The notes below the pieces were generated by a model. That model was given only the letters and a program-made list of their open reading frames with translations. It had not been told where the DNA came from and ran no database searches. This document shows positions 16,686-26,367 of a DNA stretch of 64,000 nt, piece after piece; position 1 is the first letter of the stretch; the number at the start of each line of letters is the position of its first letter. A program made the position numbers and the translations under genes. This stretch comes from Deferribacterales bacterium Deferri_01. GTDB lineage: Bacteria > Chrysiogenota > Deferribacteres > Deferribacterales > Geovibrionaceae. Location: the NCBI GenBank assembly GCA_001603805.1, contig LUZY01000003.1, forward strand, positions 124,001-188,000. The letters run 5' to 3'.

Positions 16686-18110
16686 ATGATTATGAAATAT
16701 ATGATTGCATGCGTGCTTTTTTTCTCTTTAGCACTCATGGGATGTGGGGTCAGAGAGCAGTCGGTCAAAATTAAGGAACTCAAAGCTGAAGTACCGGAAT
16801 CATTTGTTAATGTTTCTGCGGGCTATGTTCCTGATAATTCATCGGAATGGTGGAGTATTTTTGACGACATTGCTCTGGATCGGCTTATTCGTGAGATGTT
16901 TGCAGAAAACTATGAGCTTGAAGATACTTACGTCGCTTTGGAAATAAAACGTTCAGGAGTGAAGTCCGCCCGTGCGGACAGAATGCCTGTTGTAACAGCC
17001 GGCGGCGGGATTAACGAGACTTCAAGGGAGTCCGGCGGCGAAAGGAAATGGCAGGATGAATATGAGCTTTCTGTCAGAGCCTCATGGGAGGCAGATATAT
17101 GGGGCAAGGATGCAAGCCTTGTTTCAGCAGCAGAGTATGATTCTGAATATGCAAGAATGACCCTTCGGGGCAGATACATTTCTCTTTCTGCCGAGCTGGC
17201 GGACAGATACTTCCTCTACAGATACGAAACTGAACATCTTCTGAAATTAAAAAAGCTTGAAAAGTTATATGAAAAGCTTGTCAAAGCAGACAGAAATTCT
17301 TTCAGATCAGGGCTTGGCACTCTTGAAGATATATACGAATCTGAAAAAAAGCTTGAAACTGTCAGAATAAACAGAGCGTCCGCTGAATCCACTGCCATGA
17401 GCCTGCGTGAAGAGATAGGGCTTCTTCTTGCCAGAAGGGGCGCAGAGCTGCCTGAACTGCCTCAGGGATGGCAGGTGCGTATTCCTGATGTGCCCTATGC
17501 TGTCCCTGCCGATGTAATAACCTCAAGACCTGACATCAAAGCCGCTGAATACGCAATATACAGAACAGACAGACAGCTTGCCTCTGCCATAGCTAACAGG
17601 TATCCGTCGCTTTCCATTTCTGCAGCGGGTGTTTACGGTTCTGACAGTGTTTCCGCACTGATACGCCCTGAATCCTTTGCGTTTTCGCTTATTGCTGATG
17701 CTCTTTTCACTGTTTTTGACGGCGGGAAAAAGAAAACAGCCGTAACTGTAAAAGAGCTTGAGCTTGACTCGTACATATTAAAATACAAACAGGCAGTGCT
17801 TACCGCTCTGCATGACATTGAGAAAGGGCTCCTTGAAAATTCCTACAGAGAAAAAGCCATTACCGAACTTAGGCGCACCGCAGAGAAAAACAATTCTCTT
17901 TATGAACTTGGCAGCCTCAAATTCAGAGGCGGTCTTATCCCCCTCAGAAGTGTAATATCCGCTGAAATAAGCATGCTTGAGCAGGAAATAGCGCTTCTGG
18001 GCGGTGAACGGGAACTGGTGAGCGCAAGAATAAGTCTTATCCGTGCCTTAGGGAATGGATGGGAGAATAAATATATAGCTGAAATGGAAAAATCAGGAGA
18101 CGGGAAATGA
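16686..18110 (+). CDS. NodT/TolC-family outer-membrane efflux lipoprotein
   Basis: The 474-residue outer-membrane factor has a lipoprotein signal ending LMGC (Cys near residue 20). It has the duplicated helical barrel organisation of RND efflux channels, with SWEADIWGKDASLVSAAEYD, TSRPDIKAAEYAIYRTDRQLASA and VFDGGKKKTAV. Putting the channel gene first in the operon is less common than last. The start at 16686 is uncertain: ATG at 16692 is in frame with a similar G-rich region upstream. Its stop overlaps the adaptor start by four bases. Confidence 0.88.
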   Translation: MIMKYMIACVLFFSLALMGCGVREQSVKIKELKAEVPESFVNVSAGYVPDNSSEWWSIFDDIALDRLIREMFAENYELEDTYVALEIKRSGVKSARADRMPVVTAGGGINETSRESGGERKWQDEYELSVRASWEADIWGKDASLVSAAEYDSEYARMTLRGRYISLSAELADRYFLYRYETEHLLKLKKLEKLYEKLVKADRNSFRSGLGTLEDIYESEKKLETVRINRASAESTAMSLREEIGLLLARRGAELPELPQGWQVRIPDVPYAVPADVITSRPDIKAAEYAIYRTDRQLASAIANRYPSLSISAAGVYGSDSVSALIRPESFAFSLIADALFTVFDGGKKKTAVTVKELELDSYILKYKQAVLTALHDIEKGLLENSYREKAITELRRTAEKNNSLYELGSLKFRGGLIPLRSVISAEISMLEQEIALLGGERELVSARISLIRALGNGWENKYIAEMEKSGDGK

Positions 18111-19291
18111 GCAAGAACATAATTAAAATTATTCTGCCGGTGGCAATTATCGGAGTTTCGCTGCTGGTCTGGAAATACTATATGTCCAACATTCCCGTTC
18201 CTGAAAAAAATGACCCTGCTCGGATTCCCCCTGTTGTTATTACAGAAAAAAGCACAAAGACTTTTATTCCCCTTGAACGTGAAGGATACGGCAGAGTGCA
18301 GGCGGAAAAAACTATTGATGTTAAAACAGAAACAGGCGGAACTGTAATATATAAGAATCCTGCTTTTGATGAAGGCGGCAGAATAAATAAAGGCGATGTG
18401 CTTTTCAGGCTGGAGTCTGTTTCCTACGAAGCTGCTCTGAGTGAGGCTGAAACAGCCCTTGCCACCGCAAGACTGAATCTGGCGGAAATTGAACATTCTG
18501 CAGATATAACCTCCAAAGAATGGGAACTGTGGAATGAGGGCAGAGAAAAACCTGAAATTCCGGGAAGGCTTGCCGATTACCAGCTTCAGAAGGCGGAAGC
18601 GCAGGCAAAGCTTGTTCAGGCGGAAGACAGGCTGCGTCTTGCAAAGAGCAATCTCGGCAAAATAGTCTACTACGCTCCATTTAATGCTGTAGTTGTTTCA
18701 TCTTCAATTGAAAACGGAAGTGTTGTTAAATCAGGCGATGTGCTTGGTTCACTGGCGGGGAATGAACTGTATGAAGCTGTTGTTCCTTTTCCAGCTTCGG
18801 TTTCAGTGGATTTCCGTTTTGCTCTCACAGAAAAAGAGGCATCACCCGTTGCCGTAATATTAAAAGACGGACATAACTCATGGGAATACAGAGGTTATCT
18901 GGCAAAGCTTCTGCCTGCTGCTGACGAAACAACAGGCATGGTAAGAGCAGTGGTGAGGATTCCTTTAAAAGAAAGTAATATCGAAAACAAGCCTGCGCCC
19001 GCCATAGGAATGACGATTAAAGCTGTTCTCCGCACCAGAGAGCCTGAACAACGGGTGATCATACCCGAAGGGGCGCTCCGTGAGGGTTCGCAGGTCTGGG
19101 CTGTGGAAAACGGCAGACTCCGTGTTATTCATGTGGATGTTCATTCTTATAAGGAGGACAGGGTTATCCTTTCCTCTGGTCTTGAGGGAGGAGAGGAGCT
19201 GATAGTCTCCAGACTCCGCGGCGCAGTGGACGGTATGGATGTTACCGTGCGTGATGCGGACAATTCCACCCTTTCAGGGAGTCTTAAATGA
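18107..19291 (+). CDS. RND efflux periplasmic adaptor protein
   Basis: The protein has 394 residues, an N-terminal membrane anchor (residues 5-21) and no lipobox. The lipoyl half-motifs are present (TGGTVIYKNPAFDEGGRINKG and NLGKIVYYAPFNAVVVSSSI), with a moderately long helical hairpin between them. The C-terminal part (IPEGALREGSQVWAVENGRL, LSSGLEGGEELIVSRLRGAV) is typical of AcrA-like adaptors. Both ends overlap the neighbouring genes by four bases, so the three pump parts are translated together. Unlike the fused pump at 1920-6308, this system keeps three separate polypeptides. Confidence 0.9.
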   Translation: MSKNIIKIILPVAIIGVSLLVWKYYMSNIPVPEKNDPARIPPVVITEKSTKTFIPLEREGYGRVQAEKTIDVKTETGGTVIYKNPAFDEGGRINKGDVLFRLESVSYEAALSEAETALATARLNLAEIEHSADITSKEWELWNEGREKPEIPGRLADYQLQKAEAQAKLVQAEDRLRLAKSNLGKIVYYAPFNAVVVSSSIENGSVVKSGDVLGSLAGNELYEAVVPFPASVSVDFRFALTEKEASPVAVILKDGHNSWEYRGYLAKLLPAADETTGMVRAVVRIPLKESNIENKPAPAIGMTIKAVLRTREPEQRVIIPEGALREGSQVWAVENGRLRVIHVDVHSYKEDRVILSSGLEGGEELIVSRLRGAVDGMDVTVRDADNSTLSGSLK

Positions 19292-22200
19292 TCCGCAGGG
19301 GCGGTGCTGTGGGCTGGATGGCTAAAAATAAGGTAGCCTCCAACCTTCTTATGCTTTTCTTCCTTGTGGGCGGCATATTCATGATGCTGAACACCAAGCA
19401 GGAAGTTTTTCCTGACTCTGAAAAAGATATTATTAACATAACATTTGAATACACAGGCGCTTCACCCGCAGAAATTGAAGAGGGGATGATTCTCCCCACG
19501 GAAGACGCTGTAAGCAGCCTGCATTTTGTAAATAAGCTCACATCTGTTGCCCGTGAGGGTTCTGGTTCAGTGAGCATTGAGCTGATAAAAGGTGTGGACA
19601 GACAGCAGGCGCTTCAGGATGTTAAATCTGAAGTTGATAAAATATCCACCTATCCCGATGAGGCTGAAACACCGGATGTTGAGCTTGAAATAAGGCGGAG
19701 AGAAGTTCTGACCGTAAGTGTTTACGGTAATGTGAACGAAGAGGCGCTGCGCTATTATGCGGACAGGATAAAAAACGGACTTCTTGCAACAGAGGGTATT
19801 ACCCAGCTTGAATACGTCGCTGTGAAAGACAGGGAAATAGCTGTCTGGATACCGGAAGAGACCTTACGTAAGTACAGCATAACCCTCAGAGATATATCAA
19901 GCGCTCTCAGGGAAAACTCCATAGACTATCCGTCCGGAACCCTTGAAACCGAATCCGGTGATATTAAACTCCGAATGTATGATAAGCGCCGCACAGGGCA
20001 GGAGTTCAGGGATATTCCCGTAGTCTCATCCGCAGGCGGCGGCACTGTTCTTCTGGGCGATATAGCAGAAATTTATGATGGTTTTGAAGAAAAAGACATA
20101 CTGGAACGTTTCAACGGCGCTCCGTCTATTTCAATAGATGTTTACAGGGTGGGCAAACAGACACCCGCCAGCGTATCAGAGCGGGTTCATAATACAATAA
20201 GCAAAATCACTCCCACATTTCCGGATTCGGTTAAAGTTACAATCTGGGACGACAGGTCAGAGCAGCTTGAAAACCGAATAAATCTGCTTATGAAAAATGC
20301 TGCTTTTGGTCTTTCGCTTGTTGTTATAATCCTTGCAGTGTTTCTAGAAACAAGGGTTGCACTCTGGGTAGCTCTGGGGATCCCCATATCAGTATTCGGA
20401 TCTTTCTATTTCCTTAATCTGGCAGGCGCTTCCATCAACATGATAACAACTTTTGCATTTATAATGACTCTTGGTATTGCGGTGGATGATGCCATTGTTG
20501 TAGGAGAGAACATACACTCGCACTATAAATCAGGCAAAAGCAGATACCGTGCCGCAGTTGACGGCACAAGGGAAATGTTAAGCGCTGTTACCTTCTCTGT
20601 TCTTACCACAGTTGCCACATTTGCACCGCTTCTGTTTGTTGAAGGGAGCATGGGACTTCTTATGAACACCCTTCCGGTGGTTGTTATCTCTGTTCTTATG
20701 GTTTCTCTTGTGGAATCATTTTTTATTCTCCCCGCACATATGAACAGCGGGAGGGATACGGAGAAAAAAGCTTTAATCTCTTTCGGGATAAGGGAAAAAA
20801 TAAGAAATGCCCTGGACAGGTTTGTTAACGGTCCGTTTGAAAGATTTTTGCGTCTTTCCATGGAATATAAATACGCAACAGTATCAGTCTTTTTTGCGGT
20901 TACGATTGTATTTGCCGCTATTGTCTGGTCGGGAAATCTGAAGTTCAGGTTTCTTGCCCCGCTTGAAGGTGACAGAGTCAGGGCGACAGCGGTTATGCCC
21001 ACCGGAACAGCCTCCGCTGTATCTGAAAGAGTTATAAAAAGGCTGGAGGAAGCGGCGTTTCAAGTTGATGCGGATATGATGAAGCAAAGAGGCAGTGATA
21101 CGGGCTTTATCGAATACATAAACAGCGGTGTCCGGAGAGACGGCAGCGTTGTTGTCAATGTTATGCTTTATGAATACGAAATACGAAAATTCCGCACCGG
21201 ACTCTTCGAGGAAAAATGGCGTGAGAAGGTGAAAAATATAAACTCTGCGGAATCACTGAGCTTTGATTCCCAGCTTAGGAACTTCGGGGCAAATATCTCC
21301 GTTCGCCTTGATCATGACAATGAGGAAACACTGCGGAGCGCAAGCAATATTATTAAACAAAAACTGGCGGAATACGGCGGTGTTTATGATATTGAGGACT
21401 CCTTTGCATCCAAACAGCAGGAAATTCACTATAAACTCAACAGCTACGGCAGATCACTCGGACTCACTAATGATATCATCGCCTCGCAGGTCTCTCCGGC
21501 ATTTCTCGGCATAAAATCCCTGACCTATCAGAGAGGGCAGGATGAGGTGACAGTGAGAGTTAAATATCCCGATTACGGGCGGAAATTTCAGGGTGATATA
21601 TTTGCACTGAATATAAAGACTCCTGCCGGTTCTGAAGTGCCTTTAAGTGCGGTAGCGGAGGTTTACTTCACAGAAGATCTCACCGAAATAAACCGAACAA
21701 ACAGACGCAGGGTCGTAAACGTTATTGCAACAGCAGGTGTGACATCAAACCCGCAGGAAATAATGAAGGATCTCGCTGCGAACACTCTGCCGGAGGTTCA
21801 AGGTCTTTTCCCCGGTCTGGAATGGAAATTTGAGGGGCAGGAAGAAAGCAGGCGGGAATCTATGGACAGCCTTAAATACAACATGACATTTGCCGTGCTG
21901 ATAGTTTATGCATTGATTGCTGTCCCTTTGGCAAGCTATGTGCAGCCGCTTATAATCATGTTTTCAATTCCTCTGGGACTCGTGGGTGCAGCAGCAGGGC
22001 ATATGCTTCTGGGCTTGAGTTTAAGTCTTATGAGTATCTTTGGAATGGTTGCTGTGAGCGGTGTTGTTGTTAACAACTCTCTTGTACTTGTGGACTTCAT
22101 AAACAGGTTCGGACGTGACAAAGGCTACGTGAATGACGAGGTTATAATCAACGGCGCAAAACGCAGGTTCAGACCGATTATCATGACATCTCTTACCACT

Positions 22201-22377
22201 TTTTTCGGTCTTGCGCCTATGATAATGGAAACATCAATACATGTGCAGTTTCTTATACCTATGGCTGTGAGCATAGCCTTCGGAGTTCTGTTCACAACCA
22301 TTGTTGCACTTTTATTTGTTCCCAGCGCATATTCAATCATGGAGGATATTAAGCGTATATTCGAGAAAGCCAAATAA
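19288..22377 (+). CDS. RND efflux permease, HAE type
   Basis: The protein has 1029 residues and twelve predicted membrane helices, with the usual duplication and large periplasmic loops. The proton-relay segment in helix 4 reads IMTLGIAVDDAIVVGENI, with two adjacent Asp residues characteristic of hydrophobe/amphiphile pumps, and the matching helix-10 segment is near GVVVNNSLVLVDFI. It therefore probably exports organic toxicants, not metal ions, although the substrate is not certain. Control by the divergent CpxAR-like pair is inferred from the box at 16600. Confidence 0.92.
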   Translation: MIRRGGAVGWMAKNKVASNLLMLFFLVGGIFMMLNTKQEVFPDSEKDIINITFEYTGASPAEIEEGMILPTEDAVSSLHFVNKLTSVAREGSGSVSIELIKGVDRQQALQDVKSEVDKISTYPDEAETPDVELEIRRREVLTVSVYGNVNEEALRYYADRIKNGLLATEGITQLEYVAVKDREIAVWIPEETLRKYSITLRDISSALRENSIDYPSGTLETESGDIKLRMYDKRRTGQEFRDIPVVSSAGGGTVLLGDIAEIYDGFEEKDILERFNGAPSISIDVYRVGKQTPASVSERVHNTISKITPTFPDSVKVTIWDDRSEQLENRINLLMKNAAFGLSLVVIILAVFLETRVALWVALGIPISVFGSFYFLNLAGASINMITTFAFIMTLGIAVDDAIVVGENIHSHYKSGKSRYRAAVDGTREMLSAVTFSVLTTVATFAPLLFVEGSMGLLMNTLPVVVISVLMVSLVESFFILPAHMNSGRDTEKKALISFGIREKIRNALDRFVNGPFERFLRLSMEYKYATVSVFFAVTIVFAAIVWSGNLKFRFLAPLEGDRVRATAVMPTGTASAVSERVIKRLEEAAFQVDADMMKQRGSDTGFIEYINSGVRRDGSVVVNVMLYEYEIRKFRTGLFEEKWREKVKNINSAESLSFDSQLRNFGANISVRLDHDNEETLRSASNIIKQKLAEYGGVYDIEDSFASKQQEIHYKLNSYGRSLGLTNDIIASQVSPAFLGIKSLTYQRGQDEVTVRVKYPDYGRKFQGDIFALNIKTPAGSEVPLSAVAEVYFTEDLTEINRTNRRRVVNVIATAGVTSNPQEIMKDLAANTLPEVQGLFPGLEWKFEGQEESRRESMDSLKYNMTFAVLIVYALIAVPLASYVQPLIIMFSIPLGLVGAAAGHMLLGLSLSLMSIFGMVAVSGVVVNNSLVLVDFINRFGRDKGYVNDEVIINGAKRRFRPIIMTSLTTFFGLAPMIMETSIHVQFLIPMAVSIAFGVLFTTIVALLFVPSAYSIMEDIKRIFEKAK

Positions 22378-22527
22378 AAGAGCTTCTCCCTGTATTTCAT
22401 GCTTATTTTAATGGTATTATTTATTGTTAAGAAAAGACATGCATATATATTTAAAATATAGAGCTGTTTCAGCTGTTTTTCAGACAGAGACAGCGTTTTT
22501 GTTTTGAATATATACGGGGAGCTTCCA

Positions 22528-24732
22528 TTGTCTGTCACACGCCAAACGACACTTGGGGTCGTTCTGATAGTCTTACTGGCAATCTTCATGTTTACGGCTC
22601 TTTCCGTTATTCATGTCAATAGAGATCTCGCCTTCGCCATAGAATATAAACACAACAAAATAGATCAAATGCTTGCTCTTCAGTCCGAGGAGTTTGAAAG
22701 AGCTTTAAGGAGCAGGTTCAGGGCTCTTCTTTCAGATTACTACCTTCGTGAAGTGATGGCATCCAAGGACAAGGAAAGAATCCGTCTTTATTTCAATGAA
22801 AAGTACAGCGCTCTGGTCGGTGAATATCATACAGAAGTTGTGGTTCATATACATGATGAAAACGGCAGATCATTTATGCGTATGCACGCTCCGGGGCATC
22901 TGAACTATATGGGGTATCCCAGACCGATGATAAAGGAAGTTGCGGAACAGAAAGAACCCAGATTCGGTTTTGATTTGGGCTGTTACGGTCTTTTTTACAG
23001 ATACGCGGAACCTGTGTTTTATATGGGTGTTTTTGTCGGAGTGGCTGAAATAGGAATCGGAGTGGATTATCTGCTTTCCAGAATGAAAAACACCCTTGAT
23101 TTGGAAATGGGGCTGTTTATTCCGGCAGAAAAGGCGGAAACTCTCTGTTTTGAACCCAGAGCTGAAAGTCTTGATGGTGAGAGGCTTCTTAATGTGTCCA
23201 ATGATGAGTTTATCCATATTTTCAATAAAGCAGACTTCTCAAAAGGGGTCGCAAAAGAGGTAGAAGAAGACGGCAGAATATACCGTGTTCACATGGGGCA
23301 TTATCTCAAAGGATATAATGGACAGAAAATAGCCACTCTTGTTACCTTTCAGGACATAACTTATGAAAAAGACGCCATAGGTCACTTTCTGAAACTCGCC
23401 GTTATTATGGCACTGCTTTTGATGGGTGTGACGGTTCTTTTGATGAAAAACTCCTTCATGCGGATAATAAGCGATTTGGAAAAAAAATATAAAGAAAGCA
23501 AATCGAGGGAAAACTATCTTGGTGAGATAATAGCCAACTCGCTCAATGAAATATTTATATACGATATAGACACGCTTCGCTTTGTTGAGGTTAATAGGGG
23601 TGCGTGTGAGAATCTGGGCTATACTCACAGCGAAATACTTCAGATGACCACTTTGGATATTAAACCGAAGATGACCTACAGCATGCTAAGAGCCCACATG
23701 ATGCCTGTCTTGCAGGGAGAAAAAGCCACTGTTATATTTGAAACGGTTCACCGACGGAAAGACGGTACCCTTTATCCGGTTGAGATACATATACAGAAAA
23801 CCTCACTCCTCGGACAGGATGTTATGATGGCTGTGGTGCTTGATATAACCCAGCGTAAGGACGTGGAAAACAGGCTTAAGGCTCTTAATGATGCTCTTGA
23901 GAAAAAGGTGGAGCAGGAAACAGAACGCAGGCTTTTCAGCGAAAAAATAATGATGGAGCAGAAGAAGTTTATAGATATGGGGCAGATGATAAACGCTGTT
24001 GCCCACCAGTGGCGTCAGCCTCTTAATGCGCTGGGGCTGTATGTTCAGGATATGAGAGAAACCCATTACAGTCAGGGGCTTGATGATGTGTACGTGAATC
24101 AGATAGAGTCGGACTGCATGCACATAATCAACCATATGTCAGACACAATAGATGATTTCCGCCGTTTCTTTGCTCCGGATAAAAGCGCGGAGCCTTTTGA
24201 GATAATTGTATCTGTTATTGAAACTATACGCCTTGTGAGCGCACAACTTACCTCATCAAGCATTAATTACAGGATAATATGCAGATGCGGTGAGCAGACA
24301 TTCCTTTCTGAAAACTCTGTGGAAAGCCCGGACTGTATAAAGCATAAAACTCTCGTGGATGGTTACGAAGGTGAGTTTAAGCAGGTGCTTCTTAATATTA
24401 TTCATAATTCAAGGGACGCCATAGTAGAAAGAAAACTTACTGAGTCTGATGATTTTCAAGGTTTTATAGAGTTTGAGCTTGATGCGGGCGGTGAAAACAT
24501 TCTCCTTATCATAAAGGATAACGGCGGCGGCATACCAGAAAAAGTTATTCAGAAAATCTTTGACCCCTACTTCACAACCAAAGAGGAGGGCAAGGGAACA
24601 GGGATAGGTCTGTACATGTCAAAAAATATAATTGAACAGCATATGAAAGGTTCTTTAAGCGCAGAATCAAAGGACGGCTGCGCCGTTTTCAGGCTTGTTC
24701 TTAAACATGCGGTGGTGAGAAATGGCGGCTGA
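22528..24732 (+). CDS. Membrane sensor histidine kinase with Cache-like and PAS domains
   Basis: The protein of about 734 residues has a first membrane helix near residues 9-28. Its periplasmic sensor (MRMHAPGHLNYMGYPRP) resembles that of the GGDEF/EAL protein at 42355. A second helix lies near 300, followed by one PAS domain, a coiled coil, and a kinase core with H-box INAVAHQWRQPLNAL, N-box NIIHNSRDAI, G1 DNGGGIP, F-box FDPYFTT and G2 GTGIGLYMS. I start at TTG 22528, preceded by GGGGAG six bases upstream; an in-frame TTG at 22504 lacks such a site. The receiver gene overlaps the end by 11 bases and is its likely phosphorylation target. Confidence 0.85.
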   Translation: MSVTRQTTLGVVLIVLLAIFMFTALSVIHVNRDLAFAIEYKHNKIDQMLALQSEEFERALRSRFRALLSDYYLREVMASKDKERIRLYFNEKYSALVGEYHTEVVVHIHDENGRSFMRMHAPGHLNYMGYPRPMIKEVAEQKEPRFGFDLGCYGLFYRYAEPVFYMGVFVGVAEIGIGVDYLLSRMKNTLDLEMGLFIPAEKAETLCFEPRAESLDGERLLNVSNDEFIHIFNKADFSKGVAKEVEEDGRIYRVHMGHYLKGYNGQKIATLVTFQDITYEKDAIGHFLKLAVIMALLLMGVTVLLMKNSFMRIISDLEKKYKESKSRENYLGEIIANSLNEIFIYDIDTLRFVEVNRGACENLGYTHSEILQMTTLDIKPKMTYSMLRAHMMPVLQGEKATVIFETVHRRKDGTLYPVEIHIQKTSLLGQDVMMAVVLDITQRKDVENRLKALNDALEKKVEQETERRLFSEKIMMEQKKFIDMGQMINAVAHQWRQPLNALGLYVQDMRETHYSQGLDDVYVNQIESDCMHIINHMSDTIDDFRRFFAPDKSAEPFEIIVSVIETIRLVSAQLTSSSINYRIICRCGEQTFLSENSVESPDCIKHKTLVDGYEGEFKQVLLNIIHNSRDAIVERKLTESDDFQGFIEFELDAGGENILLIIKDNGGGIPEKVIQKIFDPYFTTKEEGKGTGIGLYMSKNIIEQHMKGSLSAESKDGCAVFRLVLKHAVVRNGG

Positions 24733-25087
24733 AATATTGAGGGCTAAGATACTTTATATCGAAGACGATGCCCTGACCAGAATGCTTATGGTACGGCAGC
24801 TTAAGCTTTATTTTTCTGATGTTTTTGAGGCAGCAGACGGTAGAGAGGGACTTAAGGTTTTTTTCTCATCTGCGCCGGATGTAATCATAACTGATTTATC
24901 AATGCCTCATATGGACGGATTTCAGCTTGTGGAAAAGGTCAGAGCCTGTGGCAGCAGCACAAAGTTTATAATCACCACAGCCTTCAGAGAGGAAACCGCC
25001 TCCCTGGAAGACTGTGAAATTCTTTTTAAACCGATAAGCTTTGCGGATGTTTATGCCAGTGTTACAAAGCTTTTGAAACTTCAGTGA
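24722..25087 (+). CDS. Stand-alone CheY-like response regulator
   Basis: This 121-residue single receiver domain carries ILYIEDDALT (acidic pair), VIITDLSMPHMDG (phospho-acceptor Asp) and ILFKPISF (Lys). There is no output domain. It overlaps the preceding kinase by 11 bases and so is its cognate partner. The output must be protein-protein interaction with an unidentified target, as in the other two kinase/receiver pairs in this window. Its 3' end overlaps the convergent polyferredoxin gene by seven bases. Confidence 0.85.
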   Translation: MAAEILRAKILYIEDDALTRMLMVRQLKLYFSDVFEAADGREGLKVFFSSAPDVIITDLSMPHMDGFQLVEKVRACGSSTKFIITTAFREETASLEDCEILFKPISFADVYASVTKLLKLQ

Positions 25088-26067
25088 CTTAGCTGACCAA
25101 GCCTTTCCAGCCAGAACTGGTATTCTTCTGATGATACTTCCGACTGCCAGAAGCCGGTGAGTATTGCGGCTGTTATGCTTGCCCAGAATATTATGAATAC
25201 AGCCAGAGTAATATATCTGTAGTCTGTTTTGTAAGTTTTCAGACATTTGTCATTTGCCCGCACTCTCACGCAGTCATGGCAGCCTATACACTCCGGTGAA
25301 TGAACCGTTCCCGCCTTATGAACCTGAATATCCATCGGGCACACCTCAGTACACTTCATGCAGTTTATGCAGGCATCTTTGTCTCTTTGTATTTTAAAAG
25401 GCGAAATCATTGAAATAAGCCCCATCAGCGCACCGTAGGGGCAGAGAAACCTGCACCAGAAATTTCGGAAGAGAAGTCCCAGAATCATAAGCACGGCAAT
25501 AACTATAAGCGTGGTGCGTGAGGGATCAGCAAAGAAATCCATCATTTTGGCATCGGATACTTTATTATAAGGAGCGTTAAGAAAGCCCTCTATTGATGGA
25601 AGAGACATCTGAATCAGGATTATATAAACAAAGAAACCGAGCAGAAGATATTTCAACAGGAATAAAGGGTAGGCGGCAAACCTGTGTATTTTGATATTTT
25701 TCCCCACGCTGCCTACTGTTTCGGAGATTAACCCTATCGGGCAGATGTATCCGCAGAATCCTCTTTTAAAAACGATACTGATTAAAAGAAAGACAATTAG
25801 CAGTGTGAGACCCGCCGGATGCACCATGTCATAATTTCCACTCATAACAAATCTTTTAAGCCCCATCAGTGCGCTTATAGGGAGAAATGCTTCAACGCCG
25901 CCCGGCTTTACTGCGGATGTATCTCCGGCTCTTAATGCTTCAAGGAAAAAGAAAAACCTTATGCCGATGTAAATAGTTGTTAAAAGGAAGAAATATTGGA
26001 CAACTCTTCGTACGGCGATACTGTCCGATTTGAGAAATCCTGTTACTTCCCTGAAAATACTTTTCAT
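25081..26067 (-). CDS. NapH/CcoG-like membrane polyferredoxin
   Basis: The protein has 328 residues and about five or six membrane helices. It has two membrane-embedded CxxxCP motifs (CGYICPIG and CRFLCPYG) and two cytoplasmic iron-sulfur segments: a normal CxxCxxCxxxCP (CINCMKCTEVCP) and a second with wider spacing (CIGCHDC, then C eight residues on). Such proteins move electrons between quinol and periplasmic or cytoplasmic partners (NapH, NosR C-terminus). No reductase gene adjoins it. The position beside nifA, in the opposite orientation, raises the possibility of a redox link with nitrogen fixation, which I hold weakly. Confidence 0.8.
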   Translation of the reverse strand: MKSIFREVTGFLKSDSIAVRRVVQYFFLLTTIYIGIRFFFFLEALRAGDTSAVKPGGVEAFLPISALMGLKRFVMSGNYDMVHPAGLTLLIVFLLISIVFKRGFCGYICPIGLISETVGSVGKNIKIHRFAAYPLFLLKYLLLGFFVYIILIQMSLPSIEGFLNAPYNKVSDAKMMDFFADPSRTTLIVIAVLMILGLLFRNFWCRFLCPYGALMGLISMISPFKIQRDKDACINCMKCTEVCPMDIQVHKAGTVHSPECIGCHDCVRVRANDKCLKTYKTDYRYITLAVFIIFWASITAAILTGFWQSEVSSEEYQFWLERLGQLSH

Positions 26068-26155
26068 TAAAATCTCCTTTTTAATAAAATGTTAGGGCAT
26101 CATAGCCTTAAATTTTATTTCTATAATTGATCCCGAACAAAAAACAGCAAATTAG

Positions 26156-26219
26156 TTCCCTTAAATGTATAAAATATAACCAGTGGTTCTTGATGATAAG
26201 TACTTTATAGATAAGGGAA
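26156..26219. promoter_or_regulatory. Inverted repeat in the 300-base region upstream of nifA
   Basis: TTCCCTTA (26156-26163) and TAAGGGAA (26212-26219) are eight-base inverted arms separated by 48 bases in the AT-rich region between the polyferredoxin and nifA. A perfect TTGACA lies at about 26250, but its -10 partner is poor. The rest of 26068-26367 shows no gene. The arms may be regulator half-sites; this is tentative. Confidence 0.3.
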
Positions 26220-26367
26220 TTTGTTTCAAAATAGAACAATATTGACAAAATTGTAAAAAATGTTGTGATAACCGCTTAAAATTTAGGCAGCAGCGTTGTA
26301 ATAAATCTTCCAAAAGCTTGTTTTTCGTGGATTTATCAATGGCACAGGCATTGCTTATTAAACTCAC